A stretch of 64,000 bases of DNA from Ulvibacterium sp. (GTDB lineage: Bacteria; Bacteroidota; Bacteroidia; Flavobacteriales; Flavobacteriaceae). The notes under the pieces are model-generated. The model saw only the letters and a list, made by a program, of their open reading frames with translations, had not been told where the DNA came from and ran no database searches. The stretch spans positions 19,694 to 83,693 of the forward strand of contig NZ_JANQOO010000028.1 in assembly GCF_028285715.1 (NCBI RefSeq), written 5' to 3'. How positions within the stretch are numbered: the stretch's first letter is position 1; each line of letters starts with the position of its first letter. The translations under genes and the position numbers were made by a program. Positions 28,173 through 36,563 of this stretch are shown in pieces.

Positions 28173-28200
28173 CAATTTCATACACAGAAAGAAAATAATC

Positions 28201-30237
28201 ATGATCAAGTATCCAAGGCAAATAATAGGAAAATATTCATTTTGGAGCCTATTACTTTATGCGGTATTGCTTGGTTGTATAGAAAAAAAGGAACTGCCGG
28301 ATAACAGCTCGGATATCACCAAGGGTATTTATGAAAAGTCCGTTACATTTTATAAAAATGATAAGGGGTTTTGGGAAGCGGAATTATTGGATAAACATTT
28401 TGTGGTTCAAATACCTGCCGGGGAGTTTCAAATGGGTTCTGATCAAGGCGAAGCCAAGGAATTGCCCATACATGACGTGGTCTTGGATGAGTACTGGATG
28501 AGCAAATATTCGGTTACGGTAGCGCAATTCAGAAAGTTTGTTGAAGAAACAGGGTATGTGACCGATGCCGAAAAAGGTGAGGGTTGTTGGATAGAAGAGG
28601 GTGGAAGAATTCGATACGATGTAAGCTGGCGCAATCCCAATTTTGTTCAGGGAGCAGATCATCCGGCCATTTGTGTGAGTTGGAACGATGCCACCGCATA
28701 TACCGAATGGCTGTCCAAAAAAACAGGACTTACCATTCAATTACCTACCGAGGTCCAATGGGAAAAGTCAGCCCGGGGCAACGACAAAAGACTATGGCCT
28801 TGGGGCAATGAACTTCCCGATGGGACCCAGGCCAATTTTGCGGAAAGCCAATACCTTGAGCGTTTTGGGGACTTTGGTCGCAATCCGAGTCCCAATATGA
28901 ACGATGAGTATCCGCAAACATCCCCTGTGGATGCATTTCCAAAGGGACAATCCCCCTACGGGGTCTATGATATGGCTGGTAATGTGATCGATTGGCTTTA
29001 TGATTGGTTCGATGCATCCTACTATTCCAATTCACCAACTCAAAATCCCATAGGTCCCTACCATAACCCCATCCGAAGAAAATTTGAAACAGAAAGAGGT
29101 TGGGGAGATAATTTGCAACGATCAATTCGAGGTGGAGCATGGACCGATGCTTCTGGTGAGTTAAGCTTGGAAGAAGGAGGTCATAGTGTTCGTGCTGATA
29201 TGCGGGAACAAACCGACCAACATAGCAGTGATGATCATTTGGGTTTTCGTTTTGTTATTGTTGAAGGACATCGTTACGCTCCATATCGTGAGACACTTTT
29301 TTCAAGTGCACAAGCTGCGGTAATGGAATCGGTTGGTGATGCGCAAATCACCATCGACTACGATCGTTTGCTAACCGATGACGACAAGCCCGCCTTTGGT
29401 ACACTTGTTCCGTATGGTAAACCTTGGAGTCCCGGTCAAGATGCAGCGACGGTACTCTCGGTGGACAATCCCATTCAAATTCATGGCAAAACAATCAATC
29501 CGGGGAGTTACAACCTGTATTTGATTCCGCAGCAAATCGATGCCGATATGAAACCGGGCAGTCATATGAAATGGAAGGTCATTTTTACACAACCGGCCAC
29601 CCATCAACAAAAGGAATTTGAACCAGGGCAGGAAGTACTAAGATTTGAGACACGTGCACAACTGGAAGACAATTCCAAACAACATATGGAATTCTTTTTT
29701 GATGAAAATGAAAACGGAAGAATCATTCGGTTTTTATATGGTTTTGTAGAAGTGCACATTCCTATTTCTGAAGGATCATTTTCCAAGAGTGAGGAATCAA
29801 AAGCCATGGTTATGAATGCCATGGGTGAAACGGAAATTCAAGTCCATTACTATAGAACGGTAGCTGCGGAAAGAGAGATATATGGAACTGTGGTTCCCTA
29901 CAACGAGCCATGGCCCGGAGCTGAACTCCCTACCACGATCGAGTTTGGCGAAGATGTTGTTTTTCAAGATAAGGCATTGCCTAAAGGGAAATACGGCTTG
30001 AGCATCATTCCAACAAAAGGAAAATTTTGGAAGCTTATCCTAACCGAAACAGCTCTCAATGAAGAAACAGAGGATTTTGAAACTTCTGAAATTTTTAACG
30101 AAGATATTGAAGTGTCACTTTCAGAATCAGGTGCCAACAGATTGGAATATTTCTTTGATTATTCTGGTGCGAATGAAAGAAATCTGGCGTTGACATGGGA
30201 TAAAGCAACACTACAATTCAACATAAAGAAAAATTAA
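28201..30237 (+). CDS. SUMF1-fold lipoprotein fused to two DUF2911 domains
   Basis: A 678-residue lipoprotein (lipobox LLGC near residue 22). Residues 50-350 form a SUMF1/FGE-fold domain (IPAGEFQMGSDQGEA, ICVSWNDATAYTEWLSKKTG, LPTEVQWEKSARGNDKR, DMAGNVIDWLYDW, DDHLGFRFVI). It lacks the catalytic cysteines: the segment is GGAWTDASGELSLEEGG. Two tandem DUF2911 domains follow (about 375-525 and 535-678), each with a y-R/D-x3-FGTLVPYGKPW or YGTVVPYNEPW stretch and a G-x-Y-x-L-x-I-P segment. DUF2911 proteins are exported beta-sandwich proteins of unknown function in Bacteroidota. This fusion is the only one of the four SUMF1 paralogues here with extra domains. Confidence 0.85.
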   Translation: MIKYPRQIIGKYSFWSLLLYAVLLGCIEKKELPDNSSDITKGIYEKSVTFYKNDKGFWEAELLDKHFVVQIPAGEFQMGSDQGEAKELPIHDVVLDEYWMSKYSVTVAQFRKFVEETGYVTDAEKGEGCWIEEGGRIRYDVSWRNPNFVQGADHPAICVSWNDATAYTEWLSKKTGLTIQLPTEVQWEKSARGNDKRLWPWGNELPDGTQANFAESQYLERFGDFGRNPSPNMNDEYPQTSPVDAFPKGQSPYGVYDMAGNVIDWLYDWFDASYYSNSPTQNPIGPYHNPIRRKFETERGWGDNLQRSIRGGAWTDASGELSLEEGGHSVRADMREQTDQHSSDDHLGFRFVIVEGHRYAPYRETLFSSAQAAVMESVGDAQITIDYDRLLTDDDKPAFGTLVPYGKPWSPGQDAATVLSVDNPIQIHGKTINPGSYNLYLIPQQIDADMKPGSHMKWKVIFTQPATHQQKEFEPGQEVLRFETRAQLEDNSKQHMEFFFDENENGRIIRFLYGFVEVHIPISEGSFSKSEESKAMVMNAMGETEIQVHYYRTVAAEREIYGTVVPYNEPWPGAELPTTIEFGEDVVFQDKALPKGKYGLSIIPTKGKFWKLILTETALNEETEDFETSEIFNEDIEVSLSESGANRLEYFFDYSGANERNLALTWDKATLQFNIKKN

Positions 30238-30241
30238 GACC

Positions 30242-31336
30242 ATGACCAAAAACAAGTTTTGTGTATGTATGGCAGTGCTTTTCTTGATGGCATCCTGCAA
30301 CACCCAAACCATAGATAGGGAAGGGGTAAATAATGCCACAAGAAATCAGAAAGAAGAGTTGGACTTTGTGCGTACCAAGGCGACCAAGTTTGAAAAAAAC
30401 ACTTCCAAACATTGGGAAGCCGAATTGGATAACGGAATCACCTTTATTTATGTGCCCGAAGGCTCTTTTACCATGGGAAACAACGCCAATGAAACGGCTT
30501 TACCCGAACATAAAGTCAACCTTAGCCACTATTGGATCAGCAAAACTCCGATCACCACAGGGCAGTTTAGGGAATTTGTGGAGGAAACGGGATATAAAAC
30601 AGAAGTGCTGAACGAAGGCCATACCGGACCCTATGTTTATGATTTTGAAATAGAAGCGTTCAAGCCAAAATATGGCTATTATTGGGACAATGCATTCAAG
30701 GATATCTTGGCTCATTTTCCTGAAATCACCATAGATGATTCCCATCCTGTGAGTAGTATTTCTTGGAACGATGCTGTGGCCTATACCCAGTGGTTGTCCA
30801 AAAAAACAGCCTTGGAGATAAGTCTTCCCACCGAAGCGGAATGGGAATATGCCGCCAAGGGAACTGATGGCCGAATTTATCCTTGGGGCAATGAAATTCC
30901 AGACGGAACCCGGGCAAATTATGCCGATGAGACCATGCAGAAATTTTTTCCGAACCTGGAGCAGGCATTTACCCATTTTGGGGTGACCGATGGATATGCC
31001 ATTACTTCTCCTGTAGGGAGCTTTCCAGCTGGTGCCTCTCCTGTTGGAGCCTTGGATATGGCCGGTAACCTTACCGAATGGGTCTATGATTCTGCCTATA
31101 AGCTGACCAAAGAACAAGCTGTTGAGGTTACCAATCCCATTAACACCATTAAAAATGGGGAAAATCAGGAAAAAGGCGGCCTTTGGTGCGGGTCAGCAGG
31201 GAGGGAAGGCCAAGACCCTGATGAAATAAAATACGGCCATAATGTTCGGACAGATACCCGACCCGCCGATGAAACCGATAGTGCCGATGACCATATGGGT
31301 TTTCGTATAGCAATATCCTACACCAAAAGAAATTAA
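30242..31336 (+). CDS. SUMF1/FGE-fold lipoprotein, paralogue 3
   Basis: A 364-residue lipoprotein (lipobox LMASC near residue 19). The order of motifs is the family one: VPEGSFTMGNNANETALPEH (about 73-92), PITTGQFREFVEETGY, VSSISWNDAVAYTQWLSKKT, LPTEAEWEYAAKGTDGRIYP, DMAGNLTEWVYDS, and GGLWCGSAGREGQ followed by DDHMGFRIAIS at the end. One Cys occurs (WCGS), but the Cys pair of formylglycine-generating enzymes is not formed. It is very similar to the genes at 27.1 and 35.4 kb and serves as the template showing where the 27.1 kb copy shifts frame. Start is 4 nt after the DUF2911 fusion. The role is unknown; the SUMF1 fold also occurs in ligand-binding and other oxidase proteins. Confidence 0.87.
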   Translation: MTKNKFCVCMAVLFLMASCNTQTIDREGVNNATRNQKEELDFVRTKATKFEKNTSKHWEAELDNGITFIYVPEGSFTMGNNANETALPEHKVNLSHYWISKTPITTGQFREFVEETGYKTEVLNEGHTGPYVYDFEIEAFKPKYGYYWDNAFKDILAHFPEITIDDSHPVSSISWNDAVAYTQWLSKKTALEISLPTEAEWEYAAKGTDGRIYPWGNEIPDGTRANYADETMQKFFPNLEQAFTHFGVTDGYAITSPVGSFPAGASPVGALDMAGNLTEWVYDSAYKLTKEQAVEVTNPINTIKNGENQEKGGLWCGSAGREGQDPDEIKYGHNVRTDTRPADETDSADDHMGFRIAISYTKRN

Positions 31337-31354
31337 TGTAAAAAAACGAAACAC

Positions 31355-32131
31355 ATGAAAACTACATTTTTAACCACATGCTTTGTTGCGCTCATTTTCA
31401 CTTCATGTGGGCCTCGCCCCGGAGGGTTGCCCGATTCCAAACCGTGCGATTTGTCCAACACCAAATCGACTGCCTCGGAAACCTATACGTTCAACAGCGA
31501 TTTTGGAAGCTATTTTTCGCAAAGTACCCGGTGGGAATCGCACAGTGCCGATATACAAATAGTCAATGGAAAAGGACAGTTAACTGCAGATTCCGAAGAT
31601 GTGTCCAATGCTTTGGAAGCATGGAAGCTGTACAAGGACCAAATGCCGTATGACAAGTCTTGGGAGTTTTCGGTTTGGGTGGATGTGCCCACCTATTGGA
31701 ACAGCAATGGTGGGAAAGATGCCCAGGTGGGTATAGGTCTCTACGCAGGAAGACCCGTTGAAAATGGGGAGTCGCCGAAGGTGTACGAATGCAATTTGGC
31801 CGCGATAAATGGTGAGGTCAGGTTTGTACAGGCCCAGTTGATCAAAAACCGATTGGGGTATGATCCTGATGATGTCCAATTTAAGAAGTTGGATAAATCC
31901 AAGGCCAAAGCCAAACTCACCATTCAATATTGCGCTAACTATAATAGTCTAGGATTGTTTATCGACGATGAACAGGTTGGTAAAAGCAAATCCATAGGAA
32001 AAGGAGGAGTCGATGATTGGGAGTTGGACTCCAATGGCAAAATCGATGTGGGAATAATGGGCTTTGCGGAAAACACGGTCATTACCAACAATTCGCCCAT
32101 TGTGGAAAAAGTAACGGTAACTGTTTATTAA
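31355..32131 (+). CDS. Lipoprotein, jelly-roll-like, unknown function
   Basis: A 258-residue lipoprotein (lipobox FTSC near residue 18). I do not recognise a family. The body is beta-rich, with WESHSADIQIVNGKGQL, WEFSVWVDVPTYW, GGKDAQVGIGLYAG, LTIQYCANYNSLGLFIDDEQVGK and a final NSPIVEKVTVTVY, the alternation typical of a concanavalin/LamG-type sandwich that could bind carbohydrate or another ligand. It lies 18 nt after a SUMF1-like gene and before the second VPS10/BNR gene, and is probably displayed with them on the cell surface. The function is open. Confidence 0.65.
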   Translation: MKTTFLTTCFVALIFTSCGPRPGGLPDSKPCDLSNTKSTASETYTFNSDFGSYFSQSTRWESHSADIQIVNGKGQLTADSEDVSNALEAWKLYKDQMPYDKSWEFSVWVDVPTYWNSNGGKDAQVGIGLYAGRPVENGESPKVYECNLAAINGEVRFVQAQLIKNRLGYDPDDVQFKKLDKSKAKAKLTIQYCANYNSLGLFIDDEQVGKSKSIGKGGVDDWELDSNGKIDVGIMGFAENTVITNNSPIVEKVTVTVY

Positions 32132-32217
32132 TATCAAAAGTAAATGGGGAACAAGATCATCTAAATATTTAGGTGTTAAAAAGTGAATTTGATAAACGAA
32201 AATTAAGAAAGGTATTT

Positions 32218-35200
32218 ATGCAAAAGGGTTTTAATTCGATTCTATCATTGTTTATATCATGTTGTATGGGAGGATTGGCAATTATTCCTTCATGTGGAAT
32301 AGCACAGACTATTTCTCCAGAGCTTTATGCTTCATTAGAATATCGCCACATTGGACCCGATGGAAACCGAATCATCGCAGTAGCCGGGCATTCTAAAGAG
32401 CCAGACCTTATTTACGTTGGGGCCGCCTCTGGTGGTATTTGGAAATCCACGGACAGCGGCTTAAAATGGGACCCTGTTTTTGACGATCAGGACGTTTCTT
32501 CAATTGGAGCTTTGGCCGTTGCGCCTTCAAATTCCGATGTTGTATGGGCTGGGACAGGAGAGACGAATATCCGAAGTAGCATATCAATTGGGAATGGTAT
32601 TTACAAATCGACAGATGGCGGAGTTACCTGGGAAAAAATGGGATTGGAAAACACAGGACGAATAGGAAGAATTGTCATCCATCCCAAAGACCGAAATATA
32701 GTTCTTGTTGCCGCAATGGGACATTGTTATGGTCCCCAACAAGATAGAGGGGTGTTTAAAACCGTAGATGGCGGAAAAACATGGAATCGGGTATTGTTCA
32801 CGGATGAAAACACCGGAGCCTCCGACATTGCCATGGATCCAAAGAATCCTTTGAATTTGGTCGCAGGAATGTGGCCTTTGGAAATAAAGACCTGGCAACG
32901 AAAAAGTGGAGGTGCCAACGGAGGAGTATTTGTTTCCAATGACGGGGGCGAAACCTGGAACAAAAGCACAAAAGGTCTTCCAGCAGGAAATGTAGGTAAA
33001 GTGGCAGTTGCTTATGCGCCAGGCAGTCCCAATAGAATATATGCCTTAATTGAAACTGATCAGTACGCATTTAAAGGCGTGTTGTGGGGGTCGGAAGACG
33101 GCGGCAAAACGTGGGACCTCATTAGCCATGATCAACAATACCATACCCGTCCGCATTACTATTCCAGATTGGCTGTGGCTCCTGACGACGAGAACGAAAT
33201 ATGGTTTTTGGCATCCAGAATGGTGGTTTCCTTGGATGGTGGTAAAACTGGTGACATTAGACCGGATGCAGGCTATGACGTACACGATATCTGGTTCGAC
33301 CCTGAAAATTCCGATCGCATTCTTATCGCTTATGATGGTGGCATAAGAATTAGCCAAAATGATGGGAAGAGCTGGTATCATCCTGATTTACCTATAGCCC
33401 AAATGTATCATGTGGCCACAGATAAGCAAGTGCCCTACTTCGTATACGGAAATAGGCAGGATGGCAGGACCTATAGAATTCCAAGTCAAAGTATAGCAGG
33501 GCCCTTGAAAAAAGAACTTGGGGGCGGCGAGGTCGGCTTTGCCATCCCCGATAAATTCGACCAATCCATTGTGTGGTCTACCAACGAACAAGGCGTTCTG
33601 ACCAAGCACAATCTTTCCAGCGGAATAACTACCAACGCGCAGGTATGGCCTGTAACTCCCGTGGGACAATCGCCAAGGGATATAAAATACAGATGGGTTT
33701 GGAGCCATCCTTTTATTCTTACCAACCATACCAAGAATACGCTGTACACTGGGAGTCAGTATGTGCACAAAACTGAAGATGGAGGGGAGACATGGACAAT
33801 AATTAGTCCAGATCTTACCACCAACGATCCACAAATGCAGGTACATTCAGGTGGACTTACCTACGACAACGTTGGTGTGGATTATGGCACCACATTATAT
33901 GCCTTGGCCGAATCCCCGATAAACAAGGATGTACTTTGGGCGGGAAGCAATGATGGTTTGATCCATGTGACTCGAAATGGGGGCAAAAGCTGGGAACAGG
34001 TAAGTAAGCATATCAGCAACCTTCCACCCCTAGGGACCATTACCAGTATTGATGCATCAAAATTCTCAGAAGGAAAAGCCTTTGTGACCATAGATTTTCA
34101 TCAGGTCAATAACCGGGACCCTTTCGTTTATATGACCAAGGATTTTGGCAAAACCTGGACCAAAATCGTTAACGGGGTTGCGGTAAATACTTTTAGCTAT
34201 GCGCAGATTATACGGGAGGATCCTTTGCGCAAAGGAATGCTCTATCTGGGAACGGAAAATGCGATTTATTTCAGTTTGGATGATGGTGCCCATTGGCATC
34301 CATTGAAAAACAATCTGCCACCGGCTCCAGTACGTTGGTTGGATATTCAAGAGGACTACGGCGATCTTGTATTGTCTACCTATGGCCGAGGCTATTGGAT
34401 TATGGACGATTTATCACCCCTTCGCCAGATCAACGATGGAGTGCTCCAATCTAATTTTCACTTTTTTAAACCACGACCCACATTTCGCCTAAAAAGAGAA
34501 GTACAAGCCGAATCATCTTTAGGAGAGTATTTTGAAGATCCTGAGGAAGGAGCGGCCATAAATTATTATCTTAAAGAGGGCATTTCAGAAGATATTAAGA
34601 TTAAGGTGTTAGACAAAGACGGGTCTGTTGTCCAGGAACTTGAAGGGACCAATGCTCCAGGAATCAATAGGGTATTTTGGGATCTACGGCATAAAAGTTC
34701 GCCCGAAGTCAAATTAAGAACATTGCCATTGGGGTATCCCGAGGTAGCTAATTTGCCCAAAGGCCTACGCTTTAATAAAGAAGGATGGCGCAGGCTTATT
34801 GTGGAAGGCACTGGACCTGATGGTCCCATGGTTGCCCCAGGGCAATATACCTTGAGTATAAGCATAGGCAATGACGAATATACACAACCCCTGGAAGTGC
34901 TGATGGATCCCAAATCGAAGGCATCCTCGGAAGATGTCCTCAAACAAGTGAACCTTGCTTTAAAAGTACGGGATTTGGCAACAGAACTTGTTACTACCGG
35001 AAATGCTATAGAATGGATACGAAAGCAGCTCAATGATCTAAAAACCACAAAAGGTGTGACGGATGGATTGATCAAAAGAAGTAAAAAACTGGACCAAAAA
35101 CTGATTGATATTGAGCAAAACCTGTTTATCCTAAGAACTACCGGTGCCTCTGAAAACGGCCTGCGATTTCCGCAACGGCTTTTTTCACATATCAAAATGC

Positions 35201-35388
35201 TTGGATATTATGTGTCTCAAGGCGATGCGTCCCCAACGGCTTCCAAATATGAGGCGTACACAGACCTCTTAAAAAAATGGGAGGGCCATAAAGCTGCATA
35301 CGAACTGCTCCTTGAAAACGAACTGGCTGATTTAAACAGAATGCTTGAAAAAAAGGGTGTGGATACGATAAAGGTCAATGCTCAGTAG
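32218..35388 (+). CDS. VPS10/BNR-repeat propeller protein with C-terminal extension (paralogue 2)
   Basis: A GTG at 32173 would give 1071 residues; I prefer the ATG at 32218 (MQKGFNSILSLFI), which gives a normal signal peptide and 1056 residues. Asp-box repeats are plain: KSTDSGLKWDPV, KSTDGGVTWEKM, KTVDGGKTWNRV, VSNDGGETWNKS, HVTRNGGKSWEQ. They form the two propellers. After the shared beta region (GAAINYYLKEGISED) a helical, coiled-coil-prone C-terminus (about 890-1056, with WIRKQLNDLKTTKG and DQKLIDIEQNLFIL) sets it apart from the paralogues at 19.5 and 36.6 kb. Members with this tail are a common Bacteroidota architecture. It probably handles an extracellular polymer; the activity is unproven. 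Confidence 0.85.
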   Translation: MQKGFNSILSLFISCCMGGLAIIPSCGIAQTISPELYASLEYRHIGPDGNRIIAVAGHSKEPDLIYVGAASGGIWKSTDSGLKWDPVFDDQDVSSIGALAVAPSNSDVVWAGTGETNIRSSISIGNGIYKSTDGGVTWEKMGLENTGRIGRIVIHPKDRNIVLVAAMGHCYGPQQDRGVFKTVDGGKTWNRVLFTDENTGASDIAMDPKNPLNLVAGMWPLEIKTWQRKSGGANGGVFVSNDGGETWNKSTKGLPAGNVGKVAVAYAPGSPNRIYALIETDQYAFKGVLWGSEDGGKTWDLISHDQQYHTRPHYYSRLAVAPDDENEIWFLASRMVVSLDGGKTGDIRPDAGYDVHDIWFDPENSDRILIAYDGGIRISQNDGKSWYHPDLPIAQMYHVATDKQVPYFVYGNRQDGRTYRIPSQSIAGPLKKELGGGEVGFAIPDKFDQSIVWSTNEQGVLTKHNLSSGITTNAQVWPVTPVGQSPRDIKYRWVWSHPFILTNHTKNTLYTGSQYVHKTEDGGETWTIISPDLTTNDPQMQVHSGGLTYDNVGVDYGTTLYALAESPINKDVLWAGSNDGLIHVTRNGGKSWEQVSKHISNLPPLGTITSIDASKFSEGKAFVTIDFHQVNNRDPFVYMTKDFGKTWTKIVNGVAVNTFSYAQIIREDPLRKGMLYLGTENAIYFSLDDGAHWHPLKNNLPPAPVRWLDIQEDYGDLVLSTYGRGYWIMDDLSPLRQINDGVLQSNFHFFKPRPTFRLKREVQAESSLGEYFEDPEEGAAINYYLKEGISEDIKIKVLDKDGSVVQELEGTNAPGINRVFWDLRHKSSPEVKLRTLPLGYPEVANLPKGLRFNKEGWRRLIVEGTGPDGPMVAPGQYTLSISIGNDEYTQPLEVLMDPKSKASSEDVLKQVNLALKVRDLATELVTTGNAIEWIRKQLNDLKTTKGVTDGLIKRSKKLDQKLIDIEQNLFILRTTGASENGLRFPQRLFSHIKMLGYYVSQGDASPTASKYEAYTDLLKKWEGHKAAYELLLENELADLNRMLEKKGVDTIKVNAQ

Positions 35389-35430
35389 TGGAGTTTTCAC
35401 AAACGGTAATCACTAACATAAGATGATAAT

Positions 35431-36555
35431 ATGAAATTGATTAGAAATATCCTTTTACTGCTATTTATGGTGATGTTTCAATGTTGTAAACAGTCCAATC
35501 AAAAGGCAAAAACTGGAACCGATATGTCGCATGATAATGAAAGTCAAGATAGTTTTGAACTGGTAAAATCCAAGGCCATTGCTTTTTCCAAAAATGATCA
35601 GGGCCATTGGGAAGCGACTTTCGATCATGGTATTGTAATGATCCATGTACCCAAGGGAAGTTTTACCATGGGCAATGATAAGCTAACGGACGAGGCCGTG
35701 CCCGAATTCAACTCGTTTGAAGCAGCCCCACAGCATAAGGTAGCGCTGGAGGGTTACTGGATCGGCAAGACTCCAATTGTTTACGAACAGTTCAAGGCTT
35801 TTGTAAAGGAAACCCAATATGTAACCCAAGTTGAGGAAGAAGGGCATACCGGGCCATGGGTATATGAACTTAAAATTAGGGCCTTTGAAACTAAGTTTGG
35901 CCACAATTGGAAAAATGCCTTTCAAGATAATGTAATCGCCAAGTTTCCAGAAATCAAATATAATGGGCAACATCCCGTGGTCAATGTTACCTGGTTTGAT
36001 GCCATGGCCTTCGCCGAATGGTTGTCTAAAAAGACCGGGATTGAGTTTACACTGCCCACCGAAGCGGAATGGGAATACGCCGCCCGTGGCGATGACTTTA
36101 GAACCTATCCTTGGGGCAACGAAATTCCTGATGGTACTCGGGCCAATTACGCCGACGATACCTTCAATACCTATTTCTCGGGTACAGGAGAGGCTTTGGT
36201 GCATTTCGGCATTGATGATGGGCATGCGATCACGTCCCCGGTTGGGAAATTCCCAAAAGGAATGTCACCTGTGGGGGCATTGGATATGGTTGGAAATGTA
36301 CGCCAATGGGTATATGATTCCAACTATAGTTATGATAAGGAGGACAAAGACAACCCAATCCATTTGGCGGATAACAACATTAAATTGATGAAAGGTGGAC
36401 TATGGTCCGCTTCAGCGGGAAGATTTGGTTCCGAGCCCGATGAAATTGCCATGGGCCACAATATTCGGGTAGACGCACGCCAAGGATTTGAACCCGATAG
36501 TGCCGATGATCATTCCGGATTTAGATTGGCCATATCCAATACGAAAAGGAAATAA
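35431..36555 (+). CDS. SUMF1/FGE-fold lipoprotein, paralogue 4
   Basis: A 374-residue exported protein (FQCC near residue 17 as lipobox). SUMF1 motifs: VPKGSFTMGNDKL, PIVYEQFKAFVKETQYV, VVNVTWFDAMAFAEWLSKKTG, LPTEAEWEYAARGDDFRTYP, ALDMVGNVRQWVYDS, GGLWSASAGRFGSEPDE and DDHSGFRLAIS at the end. The formylglycine-enzyme cysteine pair is missing. It is close to the 30.2 kb copy and gives the intact ending that the 27.1 kb copy has shifted out of frame. It starts 42 nt after the second VPS10/BNR gene and ends 8 nt before the third, so a SUMF1-like and a VPS10/BNR gene are again paired. Confidence 0.87.
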   Translation: MKLIRNILLLLFMVMFQCCKQSNQKAKTGTDMSHDNESQDSFELVKSKAIAFSKNDQGHWEATFDHGIVMIHVPKGSFTMGNDKLTDEAVPEFNSFEAAPQHKVALEGYWIGKTPIVYEQFKAFVKETQYVTQVEEEGHTGPWVYELKIRAFETKFGHNWKNAFQDNVIAKFPEIKYNGQHPVVNVTWFDAMAFAEWLSKKTGIEFTLPTEAEWEYAARGDDFRTYPWGNEIPDGTRANYADDTFNTYFSGTGEALVHFGIDDGHAITSPVGKFPKGMSPVGALDMVGNVRQWVYDSNYSYDKEDKDNPIHLADNNIKLMKGGLWSASAGRFGSEPDEIAMGHNIRVDARQGFEPDSADDHSGFRLAISNTKRK

Positions 36556-36563
36556 GGAAAAGT

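Noticed and set aside
27105..36555. Sulfatase-activating formylglycine-generating enzymes
   Set aside because: The catalytic cysteine pair is missing and no sulfatase gene lies in the window.
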